Assembly: GCA_036898135.1 (NCBI GenBank) | Contig: CM072519.1 | Coordinates: forward strand, 70,029,118 to 70,093,117 | Length of the DNA stretch: 64,000 nucleotides | Source: Oncomelania hupensis | Lineage: Eukaryota; Mollusca; Gastropoda; Littorinimorpha; Pomatiopsidae | Reading direction: 5' to 3' | Shown here: positions 10,331 through 22,426 of the stretch, one piece after another | Layout: every line of letters starts with the position of its first letter | How positions within the stretch are numbered: position 1 is the first letter of the stretch | Translations under genes and position numbers: made by a program | The notes under the pieces: generated by a model | Databases searched by the model: none | What the model was told of the DNA's origin: nothing | Seen by the model: only the letters and a program-made list of their open reading frames with translations

Positions 10331-11337
10331 AAAAGCTGGCCTGGCTTGTCCAATGTATTTCCAATGTCACAGGCCCACAGACTGATCACGCATTTCACCA
10401 TGTAATCTTCACCGTGTTGCTGTTCCTCAAGAGTTGTGATGTAACACATTGACGCACATTTACCTTACAGTTCAGTTCAGTTCAGCTGTTTGCATTATTG
10501 TATTTAACGTCTATTCTTTTCTTCTAATGATTTTAGACGATCACACATACGTACACACTTATATATACCTTTTTTTAAATGAGTGTATAAAATGAATCTT
10601 GCTATTGCTTGTATTATTGCTTGATTGTACAATATATTACTAACATCATCAATGTGTTTTAACATCACTCAAATAATACATGTTCTATAGAAACTGGCTG
10701 TTGACTAATACAATTAATATCTTTATTTTGTTAACCACGAACCCAAGCGCATTTTATCTAGAACTTTGGCAATTATTTTTTGAACATGATAACATATTTT
10801 GCTTATTCAATCATTTTTGAAAATGTCTTTCTATTAATGAGCGTTCATGACTAGATAATTTATGATTATACCATTATTTGTGGATTTTACATTTGTAGCT
10901 CCTCTTTTTGCAAGTTTGTCTAATATTCATTTTTAGTACAAGCAAGAGTTAATAAGTTAGTCGTTGTTTATAGGGTCTAGCGGACTGCAAAGACCCGAAT
11001 CAGGATAACCAAGCCGGAGTGAGACGAAACACAACAAAATTTAACACCCATTCCCCTACTTATAATTTTATGTATCGAAAATCTGATCTCAAACAATAAA
11101 TCTGATCTAGTATTATTCTCCCAATTGTGTAAAGATTGTAGAACTGATTTTGAATCAACACTAATTAATATCTATGATTCAACATTATACTGTAATGTCA
11201 TTATAATGGCATACAATTCACAAGTAAATATTGAAAATTCCTTTACAATATAATATGATTTTTTTTATTTTTAGAGCTGATATAATAAATCCTGACCCTC
11301 CATCAAGTGAATCCAATACTGGACAATCTGTAAAAGT
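10331..11337. other. AT-rich non-coding stretch with a small R3 fragment
   Basis: Only 10,968-11,010 is recognisable: GGGTCTAGCGGACTGCAAAG and CCCGAATCAGGA match the end of repeat R3 (25,360-25,400) in reverse. A short (GTTCA)n lies at 10,471-10,485. Nothing else is identified. Confidence 0.55.
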
Positions 11338-11572
11338 CCCCCGTAGCTCAATTGGTAGAGCGTTCGCCTGGTACACCGATGACCCAGGTTCGAATCCCGT
11401 GGTGGGCGATATAAAATGTGGCCATTTTCACTGTCCGTTTTAGCAGTAGGATTGCTTTGGTGGTGCATTGTTGATACAGGTCCCTACCCCTCTTTCCCTG
11501 GGATGGTTATCCCCGTCTGCCATATCGCCAATGGTGGGTGTAGACGTTAAACCTCAATGTTCATTCGTTCAA
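11338..11572 (+). mobile_element. SINE-A copy 2 (tRNA-derived)
   Basis: It opens with CCGTAGCTCAATTGGTAGAG (box A) and has CAGGTTCGAATCCCGTGG (box B) at about 11,385-11,402, then the SINE body ending GACGTTAAACCTCAATGTTC. The anticodon and acceptor stems do not pair, so it is not a working tRNA gene. Confidence 0.85.
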
Positions 11573-11804
11573 TCTGTAAATATTTGTAGGTAACAAAAAT
11601 GTTTTTGGTCTGAGTTCTTTTACTTTATTTATAAGAAAATTAATATTTTCACCTTTTGTAACTTTAGAATAATCTACATCAAAATGTGCATATAAATGTT
11701 CCTAAAATGGCATCTTAGAAATTAATGGTAAAAGGGGTATATTTAATATAAATCAATGTTACAGTCAGTCCTTGTTTGATTTACCTTAGTTAGTTATATA
11801 AGAT

Positions 11805-12008
11805 ATTCGCTTGAGTCCTTTGGCAGGAGATCTTTGTCTGTGTTTGCCCCAACTCTTTGGAACTCTTTGCCCTCCAAACTCCGGCACTCATAGTCTCTAA
11901 CCGCATTCAAAAAGAATTTCAAAACATACCTCTTTACCAAATACTTTTAGATCCAGATTAATTAGTGTGTGATTTAGTAGTGGAATGTGTATGTGTGCGC
12001 GTGTGTTT

Positions 12009-12053
<45 letters not shown>

Positions 12054-12389
12054 ATTTCAATCAGTGTCTGTTATGTAGTGTTCTTGTTTTAAGTATATTA
12101 CTGCCTGTACACGTCTTCTGATTGTTTAATGGGGTTAATACTGTATGGTATTTAATTAGTTTTAGTTAAATGATACTTTGGTTTATAAAAGAAATTCTGA
12201 TGAGTTATGTAGGGTTTTTGAATATTGTTTTTATTACTGTCATATTACTTCTTTTCCACTGTCACTAAGTGGTAGGCTTCTTTTTTACTTTGAGTTATTT
12301 TTATAACTGCTTCATTATTTATTTTTAATGCTTATGTCCTACTTTGTTTGTGAGCGTCTGTGAGTATGATGTGTGTCAATCATTAAACA
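11805..12389 (+). pseudogene. CR1/jockey-like LINE 3' end (relic)
   Basis: The plus strand reads GRRSLSVFAPTLWNSLPSKL, then a stop, then TAFKKNFKTYLF (about 11,825-11,950). This is the conserved C-terminal end of a non-LTR retrotransposon ORF2. It is broken by stops. A (TG)n microsatellite (12,011-12,051) and a non-coding tail follow, up to an (AAT)n run. Confidence 0.65.
12003..12052. repeat. (TG)n / (CG) microsatellite
   Basis: Alternating TG with a short GCGCGC end, a potential Z-DNA former. Confidence 0.9.
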
Positions 12390-12390
12390 T

Positions 12391-12392
12391 GC

Positions 12393-12448
<56 letters not shown>
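12391..12448. repeat. (AAT)n microsatellite
   Basis: About 19 AAT units. Confidence 0.95.
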
Positions 12449-12451
<3 letters not shown>

Positions 12452-12892
12452 GGGTGCTATATACGCGCCTTTCCCCTAATCAATCAGGTTCAAAGCGCGG
12501 CGATCTGTACCAACATACACGCTCACCTGTCTCATACACCGTCACATTTACACACAACAAATACACATCCATCACTCTAACAAGTGGTGTAAATGCAGGG
12601 AGATCGCTCTTGGAAGACGTAAAGAAAATCGAATTTTTATTTTTAAAATGTTTAGATTGACTGCGTCCAGTACCATTATTGAAGAGAGGTAGGAAACCGG
12701 AGTGCCCGGAGAAAACCCTCGATGACCTCAATAGTCTCGTACCTAATTCACATGTGATGTTTGTTATTATTTTTACGATGTTTAACGTGTTTTATTTCAT
12801 AAAGTTGTACCGTATTGTTCCAATATGTTTCCTTGTTAGATGTGATGTGTGTACAATGTTTCACTGATTTATCTCATAAGATTTTACCACAC
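12449..12892. other. Non-coding stretch
   Basis: A GGAGTGCCCGGAGAAAACCC motif at 12,700-12,719 is related to the motif at 6,113 (opposite sense). Otherwise nothing is recognised. Confidence 0.5.
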
Positions 12893-13435
12893 AAGGTTGA
12901 AGCCCATTTGGAAAAACAGGATCATCAGTCTACACACCAAAGTAAGACTGCTGCGCTCCCTTGTCATCTCCATCTTCCTATACGCTTGCGAGACAAGGAC
13001 CCTCATAGCAGAACTAAAACGAAGAATACAAAGCATGGAGATGAGGTGCTACAGAAAACGTCTGGGCATTTCCTATACCCAGCACATCACCGACAACAAA
13101 ATCCGACAGACCACCACACAAGCCATTGGACAGCATGTTGACCTGCTCACAGTGGTGAAGAAACGGAAACTTCGATGGTATGGCCAAGTTACCAGAGCAT
13201 CAAACCTTGCAAAGACTATCCTGCAAGGCATGGGGCAAGGAGGCAGAAGAAGAGGGAGACAGAAAGAGGTGGGAGGACAACATACGAGAATGGACTGGCT
13301 TTACACTGAGCTATGCCATAAGGGTTGCTGAGGACAGAGAAACATGGAGTACGCTTGTTAAACGATCATCTGTGGTGACCCAACGACTTTCGAGTTATGG
13401 AATAGGATATGATAGGACAGGACAGGATAGGTAAT
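12893..13435 (+). mobile_element. GGATA-LINE copy 2, 5'-truncated
   Basis: The plus strand encodes the ORF2 C-terminus: KPIWKNRIISLHTKVR, LYACETRTLI, MEMRCYRKRLGISYTQ, KKRKLRWYGQVTRASNLAK. A frameshift follows near 13,250 and the RKRWEDNIREWTGF end lies in another frame. The tail is GGATATGATAGGACAGGA (about 13,405). Confidence 0.9.
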
Positions 13436-13515
13436 TAAATGTTCAATGTGAGTTCGCCAGTTTAGTTTGAAAGTCAAATATATTCCTAAAAACCTATTAT
13501 TATCTTTATATTGTA

Positions 13516-13792
13516 ATTTCCTATCCTATCCTGTCCCGTAATTCTATGGTCGTTGGGGCACCGCAGATGATCGTTTAACCAGCGTACTCCATCTTTCTCT
13601 GTCCTCAGCAACGCTAATGCCTTCGCTCAGTATTAAGCCAGTCCATTCTCGAATGTTGTCCTCCCACCTCTTTTTCTGTCTCCCTGTTCTTCTGCCTCCT
13701 TGCACCGTGCCTTGCAGGATGGTCTAGTGACGAGGCCATGACATTGGTGCCCCAACGACCATTGAGTTACGGGATAAGATAGGATAGGATAG
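13516..13792. mobile_element. GGATA-LINE copy 3, fold-back (inverted) structure
   Basis: The left part (13,516-13,735) is a minus-strand 3' end starting with the tail complement CCTATCCTATCC. The right part (13,747-13,792) is the same 3' terminus on the plus strand (GGTGCCCCAACGACCATTGA, tail GATAGGATAGGATAG). The outer ends are complementary over about 45 bp. Confidence 0.75.
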
Positions 13793-13970
13793 TCGCAACA
13801 AAACCAGAGAAAACGTGTCCCATGCTTGTTTGTTGTGTTCTAATTGTGTGTATTAGCTTTCTGGCTTCCTCTTGTTTTGGATCCAGGCTGTCTTTGCCAT
13901 GTTGGAAAGAACCGGAAGTCTTACATTACAAACAAAGAGGGCAGAAAACGGCTATGGAGAGAGATGCAGG

Positions 13971-14114
<144 letters not shown>

Positions 14115-14277
14115 GTTAAGGGTGGTTGCAAGTTAATAAAGATGGAGAGATGGATGGAGGCGATGGGTTGCGGGATGGATGTAGAGTTAGCTTGGGGTGG
14201 GGATAAGTCGTGTCAGGCGAGAAAGTTTACAGTTGACATAATATAATTGATGTGCTGCATTTCCTTGCCATGCAACG

Positions 14278-14536
14278 CATTTGCCAGATTCGTATGGAAG
14301 GAGGAAAGCGTCAAATGCGCGGGCAATTTATATTAAATTATTTTGGTACATAGAACGTATTTCCGGAAATTTCCCCTTCCTAGTTTTCATGTGACTCGTA
14401 GGTAAATGCGCGTGCAGTCGCGTGTGTAAGTTTTTGACCAATCAGCTATTGGATGGACGTGTGCATTTTTGCGTGCAATTGCACGAGCATTTTACGCTTT
14501 CCGCGTTCCATAGATTGGCTTCCAATGAAGGACCAC
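14278..14536. mobile_element. Candidate MITE (imperfect inverted repeat)
   Basis: GGAAAGCGTCAAATGCGCGG (near 14,303) has its imperfect reverse complement around 14,480-14,515 (CACGAGCATTTTACGCTTTC). The arms are about 45-50 bp with roughly 150 bp between them. No transposase is present and no clear target duplication was found. Confidence 0.35.
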
Positions 14537-14723
14537 CAACGAGAAATAAATAATATTGCCAGCCTTTCAAATGCATTTGCAGACACCCTAATAGCCGAAA
14601 ACTTAGCCTGTATATAAAGAAAAATGGAATTATTTTATCTGCACAAGACGATATTAAGAGACCGTTGGATGGTACAGGACAGTGTGAGCGTCATTGTGGG
14701 AACAGAGTTAGGCTACACCAGTT

Positions 14724-14790
14724 GTTGGGTAGCTCAGTGGATAAACAGCTGGCTTTCTATGACGAAGATCACGGGTTCGGTTATTTTGAA
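14724..14790 (+). mobile_element. tRNA-like SINE head fragment
   Basis: TTGGGTAGCTCAGTGG (box A-like) is followed about 40 bp later by CACGGGTTCGGTT (box B-like). The stems are not closed and no 3' CCA-side stem is visible, so a SINE relic is more likely than a gene. Confidence 0.4.
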
Positions 14791-16649
14791 TTGCGCATTT
14801 CCATTACATTTCAGTTTATTTATAAAATGTGTGGCTACCATTTTAACTATATTACAATAAAATATTGTACATAAAATAAACTTGAAATTTCTTCAGATAT
14901 ACAACAAATTACAACTAATAACAGTTTGTCTTCTCTATGTTATTTAGAGAATGAAAATATAAAAGACATCAGTAAGCGAGTACGTTTCTTAATAGAAATT
15001 AAACTAATAAAGCTACGAAACAAAATTATACAACTACAATGTATTGGAAATGAACAATCTTTTTATATTTGCTCATCCCTACACCTCCACACACACAGAG
15101 TACGCCATGTATTGAGGCAATGACAAAATAATGACGTCACAAAGCCGTGAAATGTATACCAGACGGACAGCCTGTAAGAACGGGTACAATTATAACCATG
15201 TACATGCGTCACTCAACCACACAAAAAACAGGTTTGTACTCATGTTTAAAAAAAAAAGATGGCCTGCTCCACAACATAAATAAATTAATTAACAATTATG
15301 TTATTTATCCAATGAAAAACTAATGAAATAAATAATATGCAAGGCCTATGAATCGATACTAGATGGATAGTATTGTAAAAGATGCAGGTACCCTTCATAC
15401 CAACTATAAATGCAACCTCTCTTAACCATCCTACCTCCACCCCCCTCCTTGCTTACAAAACTGGAAGAGTTGTACTTGTAGGCAAAACATAAAATCATCA
15501 TCATTCGTATTACCCAATAAAAATTACAATACATCTTTATTACCTCAAAAAAGAAATTAAAACAAGATGCACAGTCACATGATAAATACTTCACCTGCTT
15601 AACCAAGAATCACCATGTTATGGCCACAAATCAAACGAGTCTCCGCTTCTACTGCAGACATTTCTTCCATCGCAGACACTGAAACACAGGAGAAGTAAAC
15701 AGTAGCACACATTGGAGACATTCAAAGACCTAAGGCATACTAAGGGTATAAGAAGCCTAGATATTTTGCTAATAACCACTGAAACGGGAAAAATGTGTTC
15801 ATAGCATATTAATTAGGTGCAAGAATAATCGACGACTTGATCGTGGGCCCTGAACGTGGGTCAAGAAGAAGAAAAAGAATTAATTAATATTGAATGACAT
15901 AGTATGTCCTTTCAGTTTCAGAAATGCAACCTCTGCCCTCACTAAAATGACTAATTCAGTAAATGAGCAATTTAACATCTTGAAATATCCTATTTTATTC
16001 CTTTAAAAAAATAATAATAATCAGCACATGAATTGAAAGTTCGAGAAGTGCCACATCAGACTAACTCAAATTTTAAATATCGTATGCAGATTTAAACTCA
16101 CAGAAAAATGGTGTTTGCTCTCATTTTTTATCAGCCTAACAATACTGCTTACGTAACAATGTTTCGCCGAGAGTAATCCCTGAACAGTCTCAGTCGCATC
16201 GAACACTAGTTACAGCGAGTTTTACACACTTTCTATCAACTGTAATTGGCATATGTTATTTAATATTACAGTATCATTAGTTTTGATAACGTTAGTATCG
16301 TAAACAATGGTATATTACCTGCTTAACAAAGAATCAAACTTCACACATTGTGAAAACCTGTCACACTCTTGGAAATTGTAACGACAATAATAGGCCTACC
16401 GACGACTTCCTGTCGTCCGCAGTTAATAAAATAGGCCTAGTTGCCTTCGGCCTAAGTGAAGATATCACGTTTGTTCTTAGGCGGTTTGAGAATAAATCAA
16501 TTTAAGATGCGCAGTACTTTCGACAAGTCTACACTCGAATCTTCACCTTCTATATATATCATACGTACTACTGCTCTACCAGTCCGCTATCGGGGATCCA
16601 CACAATTCTTGCCGAGGGTCCATTCTTCTTGGTTAATGCGCCTGTGTTT
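14791..16649. other. AT-rich non-coding stretch, nothing recognised
   Basis: About 1.9 kb with only short, low-quality frames. No repeat family, RNA gene or protein similarity is apparent by eye. Confidence 0.55.
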
Positions 16650-16678
16650 TCAAACAAACAAACAAACAAACAAACAAT
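16650..16678. repeat. (CAAA)n microsatellite
   Basis: About seven CAAA units. Confidence 0.9.
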
Positions 16679-16684
16679 AGAGAG

Positions 16685-17319
16685 AGTTTGATTGATTGAT
16701 TGATACTTTATTCAAAATAGGCCATAGCCCCTATTAAAGGGGTCTGCGCAAAAGAAACAACAAGATACACGAGTTCTTACATTACAACTATAAAGAATAC
16801 ATTATCTCACATCACCATGAGAACTTAACAAAACAGCATACTCTATATTTACAATAGCACGTCTCTTATCTTAAATGCTTTATAAATGAACAGTGACCGC
16901 TTTCCTATAATCTCATTATTTGTGGAGGAGAAAAGCAACACAAGCCGAAAAAGATTTAGGTTTCTTTGATATTTTACAGGAATTAATTTCTGCCTCAAAT
17001 TAACAAAATCAGTACAGCACAGAATAAAATGCAGTTCGTTATCAACAGATTTCTTACACAATGGACAAAGCAAATCTACTATGCCATGATGTCTGAACAT
17101 AGGTTGATGGACAAGCAGGTTAGACACCCCTAATCTAAATTGAGTTAAAATACATTTGAGATTCTTATCCAGATTAATTTCCAAGTATAATTTCCTACTA
17201 TGATCTAGGCCATACAGATTTCTGTATGTAGTAAACCTATCACTGTCACGCATGTGGCATTCCCAGTTTTGCCAACGAGTGGCTATCAGTCTCTCTCTTA
17301 GTGCAGAAATGAAAGATCT
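16685..17319 (-). pseudogene. LINE-B ORF2 C-terminus and 3' UTR (distal part)
   Basis: The minus-strand frame 17,331-16,849 has FISALRERLIATRWQNWE, then LLVHQPMFRHHG and a zinc-finger-like CPLCKKSVDNELHFILCC, typical of the end of CR1/jockey-type ORF2. The 3' UTR follows and ends in a (TCAA)n-like tail at about 16,690-16,706. The upstream part of the same LINE lies at 20,468-21,210, separated by a 3.15-kb insertion. The reading frame meets exactly at the duplicated ATCT, which supports the join. Confidence 0.85.
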
Positions 17320-20300
17320 GTGTGACGACACGAGTTTTCAGATAGCAGGGAGAATTATACTTTTTACGAAGTTACACTTCTCCGTATATAGTGTACATAG
17401 AATAGCGTGACCGATTTACTTTTTTGCGTATGAAAGTGCAGTTTCGTAAAGTCCGTGCGTAACGTAGAAGACAGGGGGTAGGCCAAATTCAGAACAGGGA
17501 TACGCGTAATATGGAATGTGCATACTGACGAGAGCTCGACTATTTGCTTGTGGCCGGCGCGTTTTTGGAGGGCAGAGTGGTTTGAGATGCTTTTGCGAGA
17601 GGATCGAATCTAACGAGGCAGCAACCCTGTGACAGAGGTCATTGTAGTGTAGGGTACTGTTGGAAGGGTGTGTTTATTGCTTATATAGCCACCCAAGGTC
17701 TTATGCCCTCGTCGGGATAAGGATGTTTAGAGTTCGAGAGGAAGGATACTAACTGCCATTTGTCAATGAGTGTAGAGTTATATTTTTAAGGTGTGTGTCG
17801 TTCTCGATTGAACACCCACCAAGACTTAGTGTCTGTGACAGAGCTAAGGTGACCTCATCCTCAATTATAAGTGTTATTTGGAAAGTGAAATAACCAGCAA
17901 TAGCAAGACAAAGTGACTCTCAAAAGACTAACCAATTGTATTTGTGACAGTGCTGTGTTGTGTTGTGGTGTAGGGGGGAAAGGTGTGTCACAAGCCGAGG
18001 CCTAAAAGGTGAGCAAATCCTGTTATTCAATTCCTTAGTGGCGCACTCCGAGAACTGCGTACGCGTATGAGTGGTGATGAGTGTGGGGAAGGGGATGTAT
18101 TTTAGGATGCATAATGAATTTTGTTGATTTTATATGATTTTCTTATGATTTTCTTATTGTATATGTGATGGGGAAATGTCGTTGCTGTTGTTGTTATAAA
18201 AGTGGGTCAAAGACGACGATGGGAAATGTAGAGAGGGAGAGAGAGAGTGGGGGTGTATGTATGGAGAGAGCGATAGAATGTATTATGCTGAACAAAGATG
18301 AAGCGATGATTATGAAGGAAGCATGTTTACAGTATGGTACGGCAAGATAGTATGAAAGAAGGGAGATAATCGTGATGTGTTATAACCGTTGGGGGTGATG
18401 GCGATGAAGAGGGTGAGAGGGATGAATCAGGTCTGTGTGATTGAAGTGTGGTTGCAATAATTATGTATATTTATATAAACATTTGTGTTTAAAGAAGATG
18501 TGAATTATTAAGCATCAAGGGTTGATTTATATTATTGAAATGTGTGTATAGCATATTGTATTATCATCATGGTATTCATACACAGGTCAAGATGGTGGAC
18601 GGAGGATGGCGTGTTATATTATATTATATAGTGTTTATTGTTTTGTAGGCAGGTTGTTAAGACTGTGTATATGCTTACAGGTGTGGGCTGTTACTTATAC
18701 CTGTTACTTCTACGCATTATTTCAACGCTGTTGCTTCTGATGTTGCTTCTTATGCTGTACTTATGTTGCTGTTGTTGACGCTGATTGGGTTCTAGCCAGC
18801 CTGGGGGGTGCCTTTGCCTCTACAGCAGAGTAGTGTTGTGGTGATCTCTGCCACTGCTGCAGGTTTTGCCTATGTATCGAGGCAACACTATTACAGGAGG
18901 TTTTCATACCTAATTCATGCACACACAGACTCACACTGCACTGTGACAAGGCGTACAATCTAGCCTGAGTCAGAGAGCACCCACTCATCTCTCCCAATCA
19001 CCCAGTTAACCCCTCTACACTTCCAGTCGACCCTTGGACGCGCGCTGGCTCATTCGCGTAAGCCCCGCCCCTCGGGCATCAAGTTAAAGCCTGACACAGA
19101 ACCAGACTCAGTGTCAGTCGCAAACCATCCAGCCTCAAGCCACAACAACTTGTCCGAAGACACGTCTCCATCGACTGGCGACCTCTGAGCTACGGCAGTA
19201 CTCGTGTGCTTCACCCCGTCGGAGTCAAGACGGGCTCCTGTACCGGGCGAATTACCCCGGCCCTGTATCATCTCCAAGTCGCTGACCCGCTGCAGGCCCC
19301 TGACAACCCAGGGAGTCAACGAGAAGCGTTACTCTGAATTTCATCATCTCCTAGACAGCTAGCAACGAAAGCTGAAATCTTCGCCTGTACCTCCCACAAG
19401 ATCGGCACTCGTGGTCATTGCGTCATAGCGTGACCGACTAACCCGCATTGCTTCTGAACCCACGCTAAAGCCTGGTCAAGTGACCACCCAGACTATCTTG
19501 GATCAACCGCCGCCCTTCACTAAACCAGCTAAGTTACTGACCCTACGAGCATCACCACTCGCCAGATTATCTGTGAGGCTCTGAACCATACAGATACACT
19601 CCTGCCCTGTGATGATATCAGTCCACAGTAGCACTAGTACCCCAGAAATCGATCACCCAGAATATCTCCGAGCTACTCCCTACTGATATAGACGCTATCC
19701 ACCAGTGACTCACTTTAGAATTATTTGACCCAGACTACCCACTTCGAATAAATAAACTAAATAGTTATAAATTGCACCTACCCAGACTGGCCTTTGTACT
19801 TGAATTTCTCAACTAGTGTAGTCTACCATCTTTCTCGTCTATCCCCTGACTGTCTCTCATTTATTTAGTTGGCCTAGCATTAATCTCTTGAATGTCATCG
19901 CATCATTAGCCTAACAAAGGAGGTAATACAGCGCGAGAGATTAAGAGCTTACCCCCATCCCCCCAACCCCTCTCTTTGTGACATGCACTACACCTAAAAA
20001 CATATTCATTTAGTTAGAAGAATCATCCGCTTATTGTGAAAGAGACTGTTTAGCTCTCTGAGCTACTTGACAAGAACATTGAGACATTGCTTCTGTGCCA
20101 CAGCTTCGCCTAGATAATAGTTTATGAGTAAAGATTCAAACGCCATTGCTTATTATTTGAAGATTTACATTTTGAATTGATTTGTTAATTGTGATTTTGT
20201 TGTACACACTTTGTAAAGAAACTGTTGTTGTTTAGTTCTGTTTAGGGTTGAACAAGGGGAGGTAATTGTTAGTTAGTATTGGGACGGGGGTCTTGTTAGG

Positions 20301-20467
20301 GGTTGAGGGGAGGTTAGTTCCCATTTGTCCTGTGTTTGTATGTTAATTGTGGAATAAAAGAGTGTGATTGTATTCTGGCATTTGTGTTAGTTTATTTTGT
20401 TTGAGTTTTATTCCTTTCCACTCGTTGCATGTGCTGACGTCACAGAACCCGCTCGGGGGACGTGACA
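17320..20467. mobile_element. 3.15-kb TG...CA insertion inside LINE-B (solo-LTR or non-autonomous LTR-element candidate)
   Basis: The segment interrupts an otherwise continuous LINE reading frame. It starts (G)TGTGACGACACG and ends GGGACGTGACA, with LTR-like TG...CA termini, and is flanked by direct repeats ATCT (17,316-17,319 and 20,468-20,471). An AATAAA signal lies at 20,353-20,358, about 110 bp before the right end. No gag, pol or internal LTR pair was found; short frames at 18,761-18,997 and 19,050-19,319 resemble nothing known to me. Alternatives are a large solo LTR or a non-autonomous element with coding capacity lost. Confidence 0.65.
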
Positions 20468-21210
20468 ATCTACAATCATCGACACCCTGATAAAGCCAAG
20501 CAAAACCAAACCCGTGAGTAAATAAAAACTGACGAACTTTAGACACCCAATTCAATTTACCCCTCTCATCTAAATTATGCAACATTAAGTATGCTTTCCC
20601 GGCAGTCTGTAATCAGGCGTTTGAGTAAGTTTAACCCAGTATCGAATGCACTTTACAGAGGAATTAACAGTAATTGGATATCGGTCAACTTCGCCATAGA
20701 CAAGATCATTTGGGGTTTTTAAATCAACTCCAAGGAATTTGTTAAGAGCAAAGAGGTGGACCTTTTCACAATGTATAGCAGCAGCATCGAAAGCCCATAA
20801 TTCGGCACCATATTGAATGATAGGTTGCACACACGCATCAAAAAAGTTTTAAGAAAACATTAAGCGAATTATTGTTCAAAATAAACAACTTTTGCAAAAT
20901 CAGTTTATCAGTAAATGTTTAGCTTTGCGACCAATATCTTTACAAGCACCAACAAAACTCGAACGAGTAGAAAAAAGAATTCCCAAATACCTGTACACAT
21001 TCACAACAGGCATGGAGGGTACCATTAAAAGACCAGTGCTCCCTTGTAGCCAAGTAACCACCCTTTCTAAAAATAATAATATTGCTTTTATTCATGTTTA
21101 CTTTTAGTTGTAATTTTAAGGCAGAGGAAGGTAGATTATTTAACTGATTCTGTAAACCCACAGGGGTCTCAGATAACAACACAATATCGTCAGCCAGAAG
21201 TTAAAAAAAA
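20468..21210 (-). pseudogene. LINE-B reverse transcriptase part (proximal)
   Basis: On the minus strand, LLADDIVLLSE (RT catalytic motif, near 21,175-21,205) is followed by KVNMNKSNIIIFRKGG and FNGTLHACCECVQVFGNSFF. Further on come MQPIIQYGAELWAFDAA (20,830) and LDERGKLNWVSKVRQFLF, and the frame runs into GVDDCR at the insertion border. Frame changes near 20,585 and 20,860 show that the copy is dead. Confidence 0.85.
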
Positions 21211-21591
21211 AAAACAAGAGAGAGAAATTAGTATGTACTTACGTGGGTTCATTGGGGATCGAGAGAAAACGGAATTAGAACTTAAAATTAAGAACTAGGG
21301 AGGACTGAAGACGGGGTTTGTCGTGTTGGAAGTGGGGGCGGGTTGTGATCAAAAGAAGAGGATTTCTACGACGTGTTGACACATTTCACAACATGCTGAT
21401 GGAAGTTCTTAACTTTGTCGCGTGTCTCCTGTTTTCATGTATAACCCTGTGTCCTCCAGATCCCCAATCACATCACGTAAAACAGCAAGACAAAGAGAGA
21501 GAAGAGCGAGGGAGGAGGGGAGAATGGGCAGAAATAGGAAGAGAGAAGGGGAGAGAGATATAGAGGGAGAGGAGGAGGGGGAAGAGAGAGA

Positions 21592-21631
<40 letters not shown>

Positions 21632-22289
21632 ACGAGAAAGATTGCGTGTGTGTGCGTCGGGCATTGTATTGTGTGTGTGTGTGTGCGTGCGTGCGTGTTG
21701 TTGTAGGGCTACGTTGGTGTTATTTGTATGTGTGGAGTGAGAATGTGTGCATGCGTGAAATTTATTTATACGCCTGTGCGTACGTTCGTGTGTGTGTATG
21801 TGTGTGTGTGTGTGTGTGTGCGCACGCCTTTGTATTCGTTTATCCCTACATACGTAGGAGTGGGTGATCACGCGCGTATTGTCGGTGTGCGCGTGACTTT
21901 GTGTATGAGGTTTAGACCCGGGAAACCCGTATTTTAGTGGCTCGGCACAGAGAGCGGGTTTCAGCATACGAAGGTAAAATGATGCGTGCTGCGTTTTGCA
22001 AGGCTGTGTTTTTCACGTCTGTCATTGTGACCCTGCTTTGCGTCCTGTGTGACATTGATGTAGTATGATCGTTCTGTCGCAAATAGACCAGCCCTCCCAC
22101 AAGCCTCCCATTGCCCTGGTTTTTGTTCTACGTCACGTAGGCAAAGAAACAGAAATTCGTGAATGAATGGATGGATGAATGAATGAACGAAGGAATGACT
22201 AGTATTTAATTTAGTTTATTTTCGCTGTCTCTACCACAGATACTGCCATACGTAAATAAAAACAATGTTGAGTAAGGTTCATGTGTATC
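21211..22289. other. Low-complexity and non-coding stretch
   Basis: It holds a GA-rich block (21,493-21,642) and TG-rich blocks (21,668-21,698 and 21,790-21,830). The long frames of Arg-Glu, Ser-Leu or Cys-Val repeats are compositional. Nothing else is recognised. Confidence 0.7.
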
Positions 22290-22294
22290 TGGTT

Positions 22295-22329
<35 letters not shown>

Positions 22330-22426
22330 TTTTTTTATTTATTTCTATTTATTTATTTAGTTGATTAATTAATTAAATTAATTAATTTATTTATTTTTAC
22401 TTTATTTATTTATTTATTATTAAACA
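22295..22426. repeat. (ATTT)n AT-rich array
   Basis: ATTT units with TTAATTAA interruptions. ATTT units resume after the adjacent LINE (22,976-22,993), so the LINE inserted into this array. Confidence 0.9.

Noticed and set aside
11338..11412. tRNA gene
   Set aside because: Boxes A and B are good, but the acceptor and anticodon stems do not pair and a second copy with the same SINE body exists at 5,849-6,083.
18761..19319. Two minus-strand frames of 78 and 89 aa in the TG...CA insertion
   Set aside because: No recognisable domain and composition like the surrounding non-coding DNA; kept only as a note in that feature.
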